A DNA stretch of 30,001 bases, taken from IMG/VR virus record IMGVR_UViG_3300004461_000237, positions 1 to 30,001 of that record; one strand, written 5' to 3'. The notes beneath the pieces are model-generated. The model searched no databases and was not told the origin of the DNA. It was given only the letters and a program-made list of their open reading frames with translations. How positions within the stretch are numbered: the stretch's first letter is position 1; each line of letters opens with the position of its first letter. The stretch is from a virus. This document shows positions 15,760 to 22,701 of the stretch, piece after piece. A program made the translations under genes and the position numbers.

Positions 15760-15964
15760 TGTCCCAACCGCCCCAAAACGCAGTGATAGCAGCGAAAGAG
15801 GGGTGGGACACAGGGGGTGGACAACTAGGTTTGTCCCAAGTCATCCGCTCCAACAACAATCTCAACCGAACCCTCTAAAAGGGTGGGACAAGTAAGCGTT
15901 GTCCCAGGCTTGTGTCCCAGGGTAGATTCCGTTCCAGCACTGGGATCTATAGGGTTATGGGACA
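15760..15964. repeat. Cluster of seven TGTCCCA/TGGGACA heptamers
   Basis: TGTCCCA occurs at 15760-15766, 15832-15838, 15900-15906 and 15913-15919. Its reverse complement TGGGACA occurs at 15804-15810, 15884-15890 and 15958-15964. The cluster spans the last 140 bases of the primase gene and the following gap, in several reading frames, so codon use does not explain it. The pair at 15884/15900 forms an 8-bp hairpin (TGGGACAA / TTGTCCCA). It may be a repressor operator or replication-origin iterons. Confidence 0.7.
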
Positions 15965-18056
15965 CTTTTGAACCCTCTCCACGCGCGAGAACAGCTTTAT
16001 AGCTCTTGCTTTGAGATTCTTCTGGAACGGTTGAGACGATGAGTCCTCTTTTTTCCAGCCTTTGGAGCGATTTGCGTATAGCGGCTGAAGATCCACGAAT
16101 CAGGGAGTCGTAGAGGAGATCTTCTCTGGAGCGTGAATCTGGCCAAGCAGCAACCAGTCTTTGAAGGACTCTTCCGGTGACAGAAGCAGGAGAGGTGTCT
16201 TTTTCGTCAACGGCTGGGGTGAAGTCAGAAACGGTGAAGGAAAGGTCGTCGTCCATCTGCATTACCAATTGGGTGTTGGAGCGTCCAGACCGTGACTTCT
16301 CGATCGTTATGAGGCGGCTGTGAGCCCCTACAGAGCGTTTCTCCTCGTCAGTGGGCTGTCTAAGCGCCCATGTCTCGTCAACGGCGTCACGAATCGCTGA
16401 GGTACCTCTGAAGCCACCGTTCTTGTTGGCGTGGTGAACGATAAGGATCGTTGTGGCCGGGAAGAGGATGCCGTTGTTTTTGGTGAGCCAGTAGAGGGGT
16501 TGAGCAAACTCAGACTTGTTTTCATCAAAGGCCCGTCCACCAGAGCAACCAATGAGGGAATCAATGACGACCAGCTTTGGCTGATGCTTGTTCATTAACT
16601 TGACGAACTGTGCATAGCGTTGAAGCTGCCAGTCAGTCAGGAGCCTTGTGTTCTCATCGATTGGATAATCGACCTCTTCTAGCTGCTCTTTGATCTGCAT
16701 CAGAGACTGATCACCGTTGAGCAGCAATACAGGCCCTTGTTGTACTGGAACGTTGTTTCCCCTGACGAGGAACGGTTCACCAAGCGAGACGTGTTTGGCG
16801 ATAGCCCAAGCCGTCATTGACTTGCCATCACCACCAGCGCCATATATCAAGACGACAGAGGGATGAGGAAGGACATCAGGGATGAGGTATTCACGCTGAG
16901 TGTCCAACTCCATAAGTTCAGGCAAGGTCAGGATGTTTCTCTTGTTTTCGTACTGAAGCTGATCAACGATCAAACGCTCTAACGCGCCTTGATCTCTGTA
17001 GCCAGCCTGAAGAGCCAGAGTATTGAGCTTGTAGTTGACCTCAGCAGGGTTATCAAGATCAAGTATTTTTTTGGCGCGGTTCATGACTTCATGGAAGTCA
17101 AGAGTTGCGGTACGAATTTCTTGGACCTTGCGTTCGTCAGCAGTTTTTACGATTTTTTTTGCGTCTTCCGAAAATCGGTGCCTCTCTGGGTCTTCTCTAT
17201 CGGCTAACCAGATCAGGGTTCCAATGCCTACAGCACCACCTTTGAAGGAGAACCAGACATCTCTACAGGGGTCTGAGTCTTGCCATTCAGAAGCAAAGTC
17301 AGGATCCTCTGCGGACCAGGCAGACCAAAGCATTAAACCAGCTTCAGTTGGCAAGGCAGAGTTAATTGCCATACCAATTTTGACCCAATGATCTCTGGAT
17401 CCTTTGCCTTTGCAGGGAATTACATCTAGGCAATCTTTGATAATTTCAAAGACTTCATCTGCGGTTCTATCTGAGAAGTCAAGATCACGTTTAACCATAG
17501 TTTTTGGCGGCTGTCTCATTTCCGCCAACAACCAGTCTGGAGCTACTGGAATGGAGTTGAGATCTCCTTCAATTTTATATTCACCAGGCGTAGAAGTTTT
17601 GCCACCTGGATAGGCACCAAAGATGACGCCCTGCCGTTTTGAGTTCCAGAGGATTTCGTAATCCTGATCACCAAGCCCTCGGCCTTCTACGACGTTCCAT
17701 AGCTCTTCTGGAACGCGGAACAAGTACTTGGCAGCATTGACCCTGGTCGAAGTAACGACAGGGGCATTGTGGAGCGTATGACCCCAAATCTTGAGGAGCT
17801 TCTTGAGGCCACGATCAACATCAAGAATGACGATGCCATTGCCTCTGATGCCGGTGAAGACGCCAACAGCTTGAAGGTCAGGATTCTTTTGGGACGCAAG
17901 GGCAACATCAGCTGGCCCAAATTTGTGATCGAAGCTGGCTTCTAGGGGGTTCTTTCCGGTTGCGGGCTTACCGGAGAGCATTGGAGCGCCTTTGCGATAT
18001 ATCGGCGCGTATACCAGTCCTGAGGGAAGCGTGTTGACGAATTGAAAAAAGTTCAT
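15825..18056 (-). CDS. Primase-polymerase / RecA-like helicase fusion
   Basis: 743 residues. Residues 1-180 resemble the bifunctional primase-polymerase (AEP) domain, with the metal-binding pair in ILDVD (Asp79, Asp81). Residues 200-290 resemble the PriCT-2 primase C-terminal domain (EVFEIIKDCLDVIPCKGKGS, HWVKIGMAINSAL, WFSFKGGAVGIGTL). A RecA/AAA-25-type ATPase follows, with Walker A IYGAGGDGKS (404-413), Walker B LVVIDS (495-500) and HH at 541-542. The end looks like a winged helix (LLYDSLIRGSSAAIRKSLQR). It would prime and unwind DNA at the phage fork. The usual AEP second-motif histidine is not evident: the position reads STRVNAAKYLFRV. It heads a leftward operon with a candidate promoter at 18151-18179. 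Confidence 0.88.
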   Translation of the reverse strand: MNFFQFVNTLPSGLVYAPIYRKGAPMLSGKPATGKNPLEASFDHKFGPADVALASQKNPDLQAVGVFTGIRGNGIVILDVDRGLKKLLKIWGHTLHNAPVVTSTRVNAAKYLFRVPEELWNVVEGRGLGDQDYEILWNSKRQGVIFGAYPGGKTSTPGEYKIEGDLNSIPVAPDWLLAEMRQPPKTMVKRDLDFSDRTADEVFEIIKDCLDVIPCKGKGSRDHWVKIGMAINSALPTEAGLMLWSAWSAEDPDFASEWQDSDPCRDVWFSFKGGAVGIGTLIWLADREDPERHRFSEDAKKIVKTADERKVQEIRTATLDFHEVMNRAKKILDLDNPAEVNYKLNTLALQAGYRDQGALERLIVDQLQYENKRNILTLPELMELDTQREYLIPDVLPHPSVVLIYGAGGDGKSMTAWAIAKHVSLGEPFLVRGNNVPVQQGPVLLLNGDQSLMQIKEQLEEVDYPIDENTRLLTDWQLQRYAQFVKLMNKHQPKLVVIDSLIGCSGGRAFDENKSEFAQPLYWLTKNNGILFPATTILIVHHANKNGGFRGTSAIRDAVDETWALRQPTDEEKRSVGAHSRLITIEKSRSGRSNTQLVMQMDDDLSFTVSDFTPAVDEKDTSPASVTGRVLQRLVAAWPDSRSREDLLYDSLIRGSSAAIRKSLQRLEKRGLIVSTVPEESQSKSYKAVLARGEGSKVSHNPIDPSAGTESTLGHKPGTTLTCPTLLEGSVEIVVGADDLGQT

Positions 18057-18085
18057 GTACTATGAGAATGTGGTGTTCAAGCCTG

Positions 18086-18120
18086 TCCCCTGAGTGTGGT
18101 TTCGCTCAGGGGATTTTTTT
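18086..18120 (+). terminator. Rightward terminator upstream of the primase start
   Basis: The 9-bp perfect stem TCCCCTGAG (18086-18094) with CTCAGGGGA (18105-18113) is followed by seven T on the + strand only. It would stop rightward (antisense) transcription arriving from the primase region before it enters the SSB operon. In leftward transcripts the same hairpin would lie in the primase 5' leader. Confidence 0.8.
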
Positions 18121-18133
18121 ATTCTAGACCGAC

Positions 18134-18162
18134 TTGACGTCTAGGCCGTGATCGTATAGTAT
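18134..18162 (+). promoter_or_regulatory. Candidate rightward sigma70-type promoter for the SSB operon
   Basis: TTGACG (18134-18139) is followed after 17 bases by TAGTAT (18157-18162), 48 bases before the GTG at 18210. It overlaps the leftward candidate promoter, so the two could not be occupied by polymerase at once. Confidence 0.35.
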
Positions 18163-18179
18163 TTGAAGGCATCGGTCAA
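18151..18179 (-). promoter_or_regulatory. Candidate leftward sigma70-type promoter for the primase operon
   Basis: Read on the - strand, TTGACC (18179-18174) is followed after 17 bases by TACGAT (18156-18151), matching TTGACA/TATAAT in 5 and 4 of 6 positions. It lies about 95 bases before the primase ATG. Confidence 0.4.
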
Positions 18180-18209
18180 CGATGCAAAAACACATCCCGT
18201 AATTTCTAC

Positions 18210-18815
18210 GTGAAACTCTCTTCAACATTCCTCCAGTCAATGGAGCAACAGGCCGAAGGTAATTCCTCAAAAGATAATTATCTTCGCTACACAAAGTTAG
18301 AAGCAGGCAAGCCTGCAAACTTTGCACTTTTAGAGGAAGACCCTCTCTGCTACTGGCTTGTCTGGGCTGACGGTACGGACGGAAGTGCAAAACCTTTCCG
18401 TTTTGTATCTCAACCATCTCAGGCTGACATCGATGCAGAGTTTGGTGCTAACTACACTCAAGCTCTGAATTATGACAAGACAGGCCCAAGAAAGCCCCAA
18501 GAATGTTTAACCTGGCCAGTTTATAACTGGGACTTAAATCTAGTTCAAGTTCTTGAAGTTTCCCACGTTTCTTTGGCTCGTCAGTTTGCAAAGTACGGTC
18601 TTAATCGAAAGTATTCTAAGAACCTTTTGGGCTGGGACTTTGAGTTAAGCAAGATCCAAGCTGATATGACTCGTTATGAGCTTCTTATCGTTCCCCGCGA
18701 TGATGAAGAGCATTCTGACGACAAGATGGATGCTGCTTGGGAGAAAGCCCAGAAGAACGGATTTGACCTACAGCAAATGGTTGTAGGCGGCGATCCATTT
18801 AATCCAGCAGGCTGA
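18210..18815 (+). CDS. Probable single-stranded DNA-binding protein
   Basis: 201 residues from GTG 18210; ATG 18240 is an alternative. The pattern DNYLRYTKLEAGKPANFALL, then CYWLVWADGTDGSAKPFRF, LTWPVYNWDLNLVQVLEV and YELLIVPRDDEE recalls the OB-fold core of gp32-like phage ssDNA-binding proteins (KDNYLKF...; W.VYN...V.VLE). It ends with an acidic stretch (RDDEEHSDDKMDAAWEKA) near the C-terminus, although the last residues (GGDPFNPAG) are not acidic. It leads the rightward operon with the nuclease gene, opposite the primase. No zinc finger as in T4 gp32 is present. The assignment rests on resemblance and context. Confidence 0.6.
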   Translation: MKLSSTFLQSMEQQAEGNSSKDNYLRYTKLEAGKPANFALLEEDPLCYWLVWADGTDGSAKPFRFVSQPSQADIDAEFGANYTQALNYDKTGPRKPQECLTWPVYNWDLNLVQVLEVSHVSLARQFAKYGLNRKYSKNLLGWDFELSKIQADMTRYELLIVPRDDEEHSDDKMDAAWEKAQKNGFDLQQMVVGGDPFNPAG

Positions 18816-18841
18816 TCATTTGGAGCGGCAGGACTAGGTTT

Positions 18842-18976
18842 TTGGATCTTATTACCGAAAGCCTGCCTGTCCGCAATCGGTTGTGGAAGCTGCTAGGTCA
18901 GGCGGTTTCACTTGTAGGCAACCAGATTGCAGAATGGATTCCAATCTTGGAACGGTGCTGGCACAGTTCAGCGTGA
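18842..18976 (+). CDS. Possible 44-residue peptide (TTG start)
   Basis: The TTG at 18842 has AGGA eight bases upstream. The peptide (LITESLPVRNRLWKLLGQAV then VGNQIAEWIPILERCWHSSA) is amphipathic and helical. A competing frame from 18883 to 19077 (64 residues) is more Cys/Pro-rich and cannot be excluded. It lies between the SSB and nuclease genes; a heptamer TGGAGCG precedes it at 18821. Confidence 0.35.
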   Translation: MDLITESLPVRNRLWKLLGQAVSLVGNQIAEWIPILERCWHSSA

Positions 18977-19061
18977 ACCAACATGCCACCGTCAAGGCAG
19001 GAACGTCCATAAGTCCGCTCTTCTTTCCGTGGTATTCTGATTTTGGATACCTATGCCTTGA

Positions 19062-19235
19062 ATGGCTAAAGACCTAGAAGTTTTTTTGATTCCAGAGCCT
19101 GTGACTACGGTTTTGGAGGATGGCTGTATACGGATTGATCTTGGGGAGCACAGCATGATTGTGTCCAGTTTCCATTTGGTACAGCCAAAGATCAACCTAT
19201 TAACAAAGAAATGGCTGGAGCAACATGCCGGATGA
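19062..19235 (+). CDS. 57-residue protein coupled to the nuclease gene
   Basis: ATG 19062 to TGA 19235. The peptide (MAKDLEVFLIPEPVTTVLED, GCIRIDLGEHSMIVSSFHLV) is a compact beta-rich sequence with a basic C-terminus (LLTKKWLEQHAG). Its last 11 bases overlap the nuclease start, as in the coupled genes around it. No function assigned. Confidence 0.55.
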   Translation: MAKDLEVFLIPEPVTTVLEDGCIRIDLGEHSMIVSSFHLVQPKINLLTKKWLEQHAG

Positions 19236-20052
19236 TGTTCAAGAGAAACTGGCAACACTACGAAAGTGGCATTTAGAGCAAGACAACTCAGGTCCATTTC
19301 GGATATATCGAGATGAAGAGGATCGTGAGTATCACTCTGTGACTCACATTTTGAAACACACTGCTCCTGACAGTCAGAAGGATGCTTTGGCCCGATGGTC
19401 AAAAAAGCCAGGGAGTGACCTACAGAGACAAATTGCGTGTGATCGTGGGACGGTAGTTCATGAGAAGTGCGAGTATGTGCTCAAGACCGCTTCAAAGTTG
19501 GCCCGTCAGAGTGCCAACAAGAAGGGATCGTGGAAGGTTTGGGATGATGGTTTGGCACGTCCTCCAAAAGCCGTCACCGCCTGGGCACTTAAGAAGTCGA
19601 TGGAGGGAGCGCCCAAAGTTAATTGGGCAGCCCGTGAGTACGCCAGAGGTATATCAGATTGGCTGGTTAGCGGAACGGTGACAGCGATTCACGCATCAGA
19701 GTTCAGCATTAGCCACACGTCAGGTTTTGCTGGGACGGCAGACGCCCTAATAGACACACCGCTGGGTCTAACGATCTGTGACTTTAAGACAAGTTCTAGG
19801 GAGTCAGATAAGCCTGAATCATGGCTTGTAGATCACCAAGACCAACTTGGTGCTTATAGTCTTGGCTTACAGGAGATGATCGGCCTAAAGGTGAAAGCTG
19901 GAGCGATCATCATTGGCAAACCGAACGGTACTGTCCAGTTGAGGATGATGAGCGAATTGGAGATGCGTGGCTGTGAGTGTCGATGGTCTGAGCGTCTTAG
20001 TCGTTATCAAGCTATGTTGGCGCTTGGAGCGTTAGATCTTGATGCCGCCTAG
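19225..20052 (+). CDS. PD-(D/E)XK nuclease of RecB/Cas4 type
   Basis: 275 residues with the ordered motifs of the RecB-family nuclease fold: RGTVVHE (His79, Glu80), Glu159 in the ASEF strand, FAGTADALI with Asp173, ICDFKTSS with Asp186 and Lys188, and the Q..AY motif DQLGAYSLGL. The fold cuts DNA ends using one or two metals. A GGAG site lies six bases before the ATG. No iron-sulphur cysteine cluster of true Cas4 or AddB type is seen. In phages such nucleases act in recombination, host DNA degradation or replication; with the SSB gene in the same operon, recombination-dependent replication is a fair guess. Confidence 0.82.
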   Translation: MPDDVQEKLATLRKWHLEQDNSGPFRIYRDEEDREYHSVTHILKHTAPDSQKDALARWSKKPGSDLQRQIACDRGTVVHEKCEYVLKTASKLARQSANKKGSWKVWDDGLARPPKAVTAWALKKSMEGAPKVNWAAREYARGISDWLVSGTVTAIHASEFSISHTSGFAGTADALIDTPLGLTICDFKTSSRESDKPESWLVDHQDQLGAYSLGLQEMIGLKVKAGAIIIGKPNGTVQLRMMSELEMRGCECRWSERLSRYQAMLALGALDLDAA

Positions 20053-20218
20053 AGCAGAGGACATGAGTCGTGGCGCAAATGAGCGTCAAGTATTTTTCAA
20101 CATTGATAGAGCAAGAGAGGAGGCAGCGTCAGCTGCGAGTCCTGAAGGATTAACAGCACTTGGCAAAGGATTTTGGTATAGGAACCAGGAGCAAAAAAAA
20201 CGCCGTAATAGGCGATGA
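20042..20218 (+). CDS. 58-residue basic protein, coupled both sides
   Basis: The ATG at 20042 lies inside the end of the nuclease gene and its TGA overlaps the next ATG (ATGA). The peptide (MPPRAEDMSRGANERQVFFN, IDRAREEAASAASPEGL) is charged, with a basic end (YRNQEQKKRRNRR). Overlaps at both ends support real translation. Function unknown. Confidence 0.55.
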   Translation: MPPRAEDMSRGANERQVFFNIDRAREEAASAASPEGLTALGKGFWYRNQEQKKRRNRR

Positions 20219-20406
20219 ATTTAGAAAGAGCTTTAGAGGATATATTTACAGGACAAAGAAATGTCGCTAAAGAGGCCAAAGAGCTTGGTATGTCAACACA
20301 GGAGTTAAAGGATATATTTACAGAGTACGCAATAAAACGCCCCATCAACATTAATGATGAGGACGTTTGGAACGTAGACACAGAACCGTCCTGGCCCTAC
20401 ATGTGA
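20215..20406 (+). CDS. Small helical protein with an internal repeat
   Basis: 63 residues with two related units, LEDIFTGQRNVAKEAKELG and LKDIFTEYAIK. Between them AKEAKELGMSTQELKDIF has a helix-turn-helix-like rhythm. The repeat is also exact at DNA level for 15 bases. Its last ten bases overlap the 3' end of the convergent zinc-ribbon gene. It may be a small DNA-binding protein, but the evidence is thin. Confidence 0.6.
   Translation: MNLERALEDIFTGQRNVAKEAKELGMSTQELKDIFTEYAIKRPININDEDVWNVDTEPSWPYM
20237..20323 (+). repeat. 15-bp direct repeat AGGATATATTTACAG
   Basis: Identical copies lie at 20237-20251 and 20309-20323, 72 bases (24 codons) apart, in the same reading frame. They encode DIFT in both units of the protein. 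An intragenic duplication is the simplest reading. Confidence 0.8.
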
Positions 20407-20696
20407 GACCTCAGGTCAGCATCGATCTGTTTTAACAACACTTGAATCGCCTTAGTTTTCTGTTGAATCTTTTTATCAACAATAACCCCGCGAAGCTTAT
20501 TCACATCACTAAAGCTCAACTGCAAGGTAGACCATCTATGACCACAAACTTGACATTCATGCCTTCTTCTAACGATACAATCTTTTGGAGCGTAACCTTT
20601 CCAAGCTTTAATGAGCGAGTTATGAGTAGTATTAATCTTTCTAGTTTCAAGCGTGTCTGATCTTTCATGATTACAGTCAGGGCAGGTCAAGTTCAT
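20397..20696 (-). CDS. NrdR-like zinc-ribbon protein
   Basis: 99 residues. Cysteine pairs CPDC (5, 8) and CQVC (48, 51), with RRRHE before the second pair and HRWSTLQ after it, match the zinc ribbon of NrdR and the Ogr-type phage activators. The NrdR ATP-cone domain is absent; the C-terminal half is a charged helix (GVIVDKKIQQKTKAIQVLLK). The family binds DNA and regulates ribonucleotide reductase or late genes. It is the last gene of the leftward 22.1-20.4 kb chain. A second zinc ribbon lies at 26476. Confidence 0.7.
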   Translation of the reverse strand: MNLTCPDCNHERSDTLETRKINTTHNSLIKAWKGYAPKDCIVRRRHECQVCGHRWSTLQLSFSDVNKLRGVIVDKKIQQKTKAIQVLLKQIDADLRSHM

Positions 20697-20697
20697 A

Positions 20698-21018
20698 CTA
20701 AATTACCGTTTTGGTTTGGTGGTTAGGATCAGATTCATCTAGATGTGCTTCAGGGCCAAACCCTTCTGCCGCTATCCGATCATGATGCTGTTCATTTGGA
20801 GCGGAAGGTTGATCATCGAAGGAATCAAGCCAATCACGTAAAGCCTGACCAGTAGCCAAAGATTTTGGCCAAGCGCAAAACTTTAACAGGCTTTTTTTAT
20901 CATAAAATAGCCTGGATATATGTGGTTTCCAGGCTACATAAACAGGGGAAGGCCCTTCTCTACGAAGAGACCTTTCCACGAATAGAGCATTTGGGACGTG
21001 AAACTGATCAGGTTTCAT
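20698..21018 (-). CDS. Hypothetical protein
   Basis: 106 residues. The N-terminal half is basic and aromatic (VERSLRREGPSPVYVAWKPH, SRLFYDKKSLLKFCAWPKSL); the C-terminal third is acidic and His-rich (PNEQHHDRIAAEGFGPEAHL). It is coupled to the upstream gene by ATGA. No motif recognised. Confidence 0.6.
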   Translation of the reverse strand: MKPDQFHVPNALFVERSLRREGPSPVYVAWKPHISRLFYDKKSLLKFCAWPKSLATGQALRDWLDSFDDQPSAPNEQHHDRIAAEGFGPEAHLDESDPNHQTKTVI

Positions 21019-21257
21019 TTGAAGAAGAGTTGTCGTTGACGGTATTCGAGCAATTCTTTGGTGTAGGTGTTGTGGGGATGTTCTAGGACTGCATCCATTG
21101 CTCGGTCTACTTCATCCCAGGTTGCTGCCCCTTCGAGTGCCAAGGCGGTTAGGTCGTCCAGTTTATGCAACTCAACAGCATTTGGAAGGGCAGGATATTT
21201 TGGAAGATCCCTAGCTTTTCCTTTGTAGTAGTTGCGATAGGTGTTGTAATCCATCAT
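21015..21257 (-). CDS. Small helical hypothetical protein
   Basis: 80 residues (MMDYNTYRNYYKGKARDLPK, LDDLTALALEGAATWDEVDR), with no membrane segment. ATGA overlaps join it to the genes on both sides. Function unknown. Confidence 0.6.
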   Translation of the reverse strand: MMDYNTYRNYYKGKARDLPKYPALPNAVELHKLDDLTALALEGAATWDEVDRAMDAVLEHPHNTYTKELLEYRQRQLFFK

Positions 21258-21496
21258 TTGTCTTCAGGGTAAGGGAGTCCATTTTCGATCCAATCGTATT
21301 CAGGGATCAATTGATTTGTATCAGGACAGGGAGCAAACCAGCCCCCTTCATCTAGCTCCCAGTTTGCATTGGTACGGATGTCATAGATGCGATCCCACTC
21401 TGCTGTTGCTGCATCAATTTTGTCTAGATGTTCGTACCATGTCGGACATCTTTCTAGCATCAGTAGATTTTGTTGAGGGGTGTGTAGGTCGTTCAT
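21254..21496 (-). CDS. Small acidic hypothetical protein
   Basis: 80 residues from ATG 21496, chosen because it overlaps the upstream stop as ATGA; a frame extending to 21571 would lie inside the HTH gene. It is acidic and Trp-rich (LERCPTWYEHLDKIDAATAE, ELDEGGWFAPCPDTN). No family recognised. Confidence 0.6.
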   Translation of the reverse strand: MNDLHTPQQNLLMLERCPTWYEHLDKIDAATAEWDRIYDIRTNANWELDEGGWFAPCPDTNQLIPEYDWIENGLPYPEDK

Positions 21497-21852
21497 GCGA
21501 AAGGGGAAGATGATTGAGTGTTGTAGCCTTGCCATCTTTTGGCTTGATCCATTGCTTTGACTAGGCTGCAAATAGCTTTGTCATCACCAGTAGCAACAGC
21601 AACTTCAAAGCGATGTTGAAGCATTGCTAGGACGCTATCGGTGTTTACTGGTTCGGAAGATTCTTCAATGCTTGGACCGTCATCGCTTAGCTGAAGCTCA
21701 GCGTTAGCTGCTGTGATGTCGTTGTAAGCGGTGGAACGTGAGACGCAAAACTTTGCGCTGATCATTGTTGCGATAGATGAAGTACGGATACTTCTTTCAA
21801 GCATTGCTGAAGCGTAAGACAGGCGGGCTTGGACTTCCTGATGGGTTGACAT
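21493..21852 (-). CDS. Helix-turn-helix protein, terminase-small-like or regulator
   Basis: 119 residues. SIATMISAKFCVSRSTAYND has a clear helix-turn-helix shape (alanine and glycine-like turn positions, SRSTAY recognition helix). The following acidic linker (LSDDGPSIEESSEPVNTDSV) and helix (EVAVATGDDKAICSLVKAMD) resemble the layout of some terminase small subunits. However, a better placed small-subunit candidate lies next to terL at 24749-25126, so a regulatory role is equally possible. Confidence 0.6.
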   Translation of the reverse strand: MSTHQEVQARLSYASAMLERSIRTSSIATMISAKFCVSRSTAYNDITAANAELQLSDDGPSIEESSEPVNTDSVLAMLQHRFEVAVATGDDKAICSLVKAMDQAKRWQGYNTQSSSPFA

Positions 21853-21882
21853 TGTTGGATGGATTGGAAAAGTTGGACAAAA

Positions 21883-22029
21883 TCAGATCGAGTTGCGTTC
21901 TGCTGTTGTTGGAACGGAATTTTCGAGGTCGTGAAGGTCAGCGAGATATTCCATCATTTCGAGTTCTTCCTCGGTCAAGTCATCGGGCAATGCTGGGAAA
22001 TAGTCGTTTTCGTAGTCGGAGAAGTTCAT
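21883..22029 (-). CDS. 48-residue acidic peptide
   Basis: The ATG at 22029 opens a strongly acidic peptide (MNFSDYENDYFPALPDDLTE, EELEMMEYLADLHDLENSVP). Its start overlaps the stop of a possible upstream micro-gene (ATGA), and the next gene follows 30 bases downstream. Acidic DNA-mimic-like peptides exist in phages, but that role is only speculation here. Confidence 0.5.
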   Translation of the reverse strand: MNFSDYENDYFPALPDDLTEEELEMMEYLADLHDLENSVPTTAERNSI

Positions 22030-22103
22030 TTGAGAAAGCTAAGGATGAAGTTTTTGAGTGTCTGAAGCTTGGTGTTTCTGGTTCGTGGGAAAGCTTTTGT
22101 CAT
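22026..22103 (-). CDS. Possible 25-residue basic micro-peptide
   Basis: ATG 22103 to TGA 22026 encodes MTKAFPRTRNTKLQTLKNFI then LSFLK, linked by ATGA to the following gene. A TTG at 22157 in the same frame would extend it to 43 residues, and a 17-residue frame upstream also ends in ATGA. Support is only the coupling pattern. Confidence 0.25.
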   Translation of the reverse strand: MTKAFPRTRNTKLQTLKNFILSFLK

Positions 22104-22190
22104 GGGCGGTTTCGTGTTGGTGTTGTTGGAACGGATCGCTTGTGCTGACCCATTCAAGTGCTATCCTATCAAAGCAACCAACCAAAAGCA

Positions 22191-22412
22191 ATGGCTACGC
22201 TCAAACGACTGTTAGACGAGGATCACTACGTGGCTAGTGTTCAACCCCAGGAGTTCATGTCCCCTGACGAGTCAGCAATGCTCGTAGAAGCCCTCGACAC
22301 GTACTGCGAGCAGGCTACGAACCGCGCTAAGGCTGGCAGAGCGTTATGGGTTCGAGAGAAGCTTCTCAGGGCTCGTAGTGAGGGTTCCGTGATCACCTTT
22401 CTCGGAACCTGA
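22191..22412 (+). CDS. Small helical hypothetical protein
   Basis: 73 residues from ATG 22191; the longer frame from 22158 lacks a ribosome site. It is charged and helical (MATLKRLLDEDHYVASVQPQ, EQATNRAKAGRALWVREKLL). It is divergent from the leftward chain; CTATCCTATCAAAGCA at 22160 is a possible -10 region. Function unknown. Confidence 0.55.
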   Translation: MATLKRLLDEDHYVASVQPQEFMSPDESAMLVEALDTYCEQATNRAKAGRALWVREKLLRARSEGSVITFLGT

Positions 22413-22450
22413 AAACCCACCTAACCTTAATCAAACATCACACAATCAAA

Positions 22451-22645
22451 ATGGAACTCACTTCAGAACAATTTCACAGAATGCTTGGAACGATTCGCCG
22501 TAATGGTGGATCCTTCTCCGTCAAGCTTGCGGACTGTCTCGCAGCTGCTGACCCCATTAATCGTCAACGCTTGCTTGAGTGCTTCCCTGAGCTGGTAGAG
22601 CGTTACGGTCCAGAGTCCGTCTTCAATCGCGAGCTTGTGGCCTAG
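22451..22645 (+). CDS. Conserved small cyanobacterial/cyanophage-type protein
   Basis: 64 residues (MELTSEQFHRMLGTIRRNGG, SFSVKLADCLAAADPINRQR, LLECFPELVERYGP). The pattern 'NGGSF.VKLA..L..ADP.NRQR...FPE.V..YGP' is one I recall from many marine picocyanobacterial and phage genomes, where its function is unknown. It is chosen over the overlapping - strand frame at 22463-22705. It is followed by a bidirectional terminator. Confidence 0.7.
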   Translation: MELTSEQFHRMLGTIRRNGGSFSVKLADCLAAADPINRQRLLECFPELVERYGPESVFNRELVA

Positions 22646-22668
22646 CTGCTTTTGGTACGGAACCATGA

Positions 22669-22698
22669 AAAAGGCCCCGCTCTTTGGCGGGGCTTTGC
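22669..22698. terminator. Bidirectional hairpin terminator between convergent genes
   Basis: GCCCCGC (22674-22680) pairs with GCGGGGC (22687-22693), flanked by AAAAAG on the left and CTTTG on the right. The leftward transcript ends in TTTTT, the rightward one in TTTG, so the leftward direction is the stronger. Confidence 0.75.
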
Positions 22699-22701
22699 GT
22701 T

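Noticed and set aside
15760-15964. CRISPR-like array
   Set aside because: The repeat is only seven bases, alternates in orientation and has irregular spacing.
16328-16564. Leftward 78-residue frame within the primase gene
   Set aside because: It lies wholly inside the helicase domain in another frame and has no coding look.
18124-18417. Leftward 97-residue frame near the SSB start
   Set aside because: It lies over the candidate promoter and opposite the SSB gene; the residues have no domain-like pattern.
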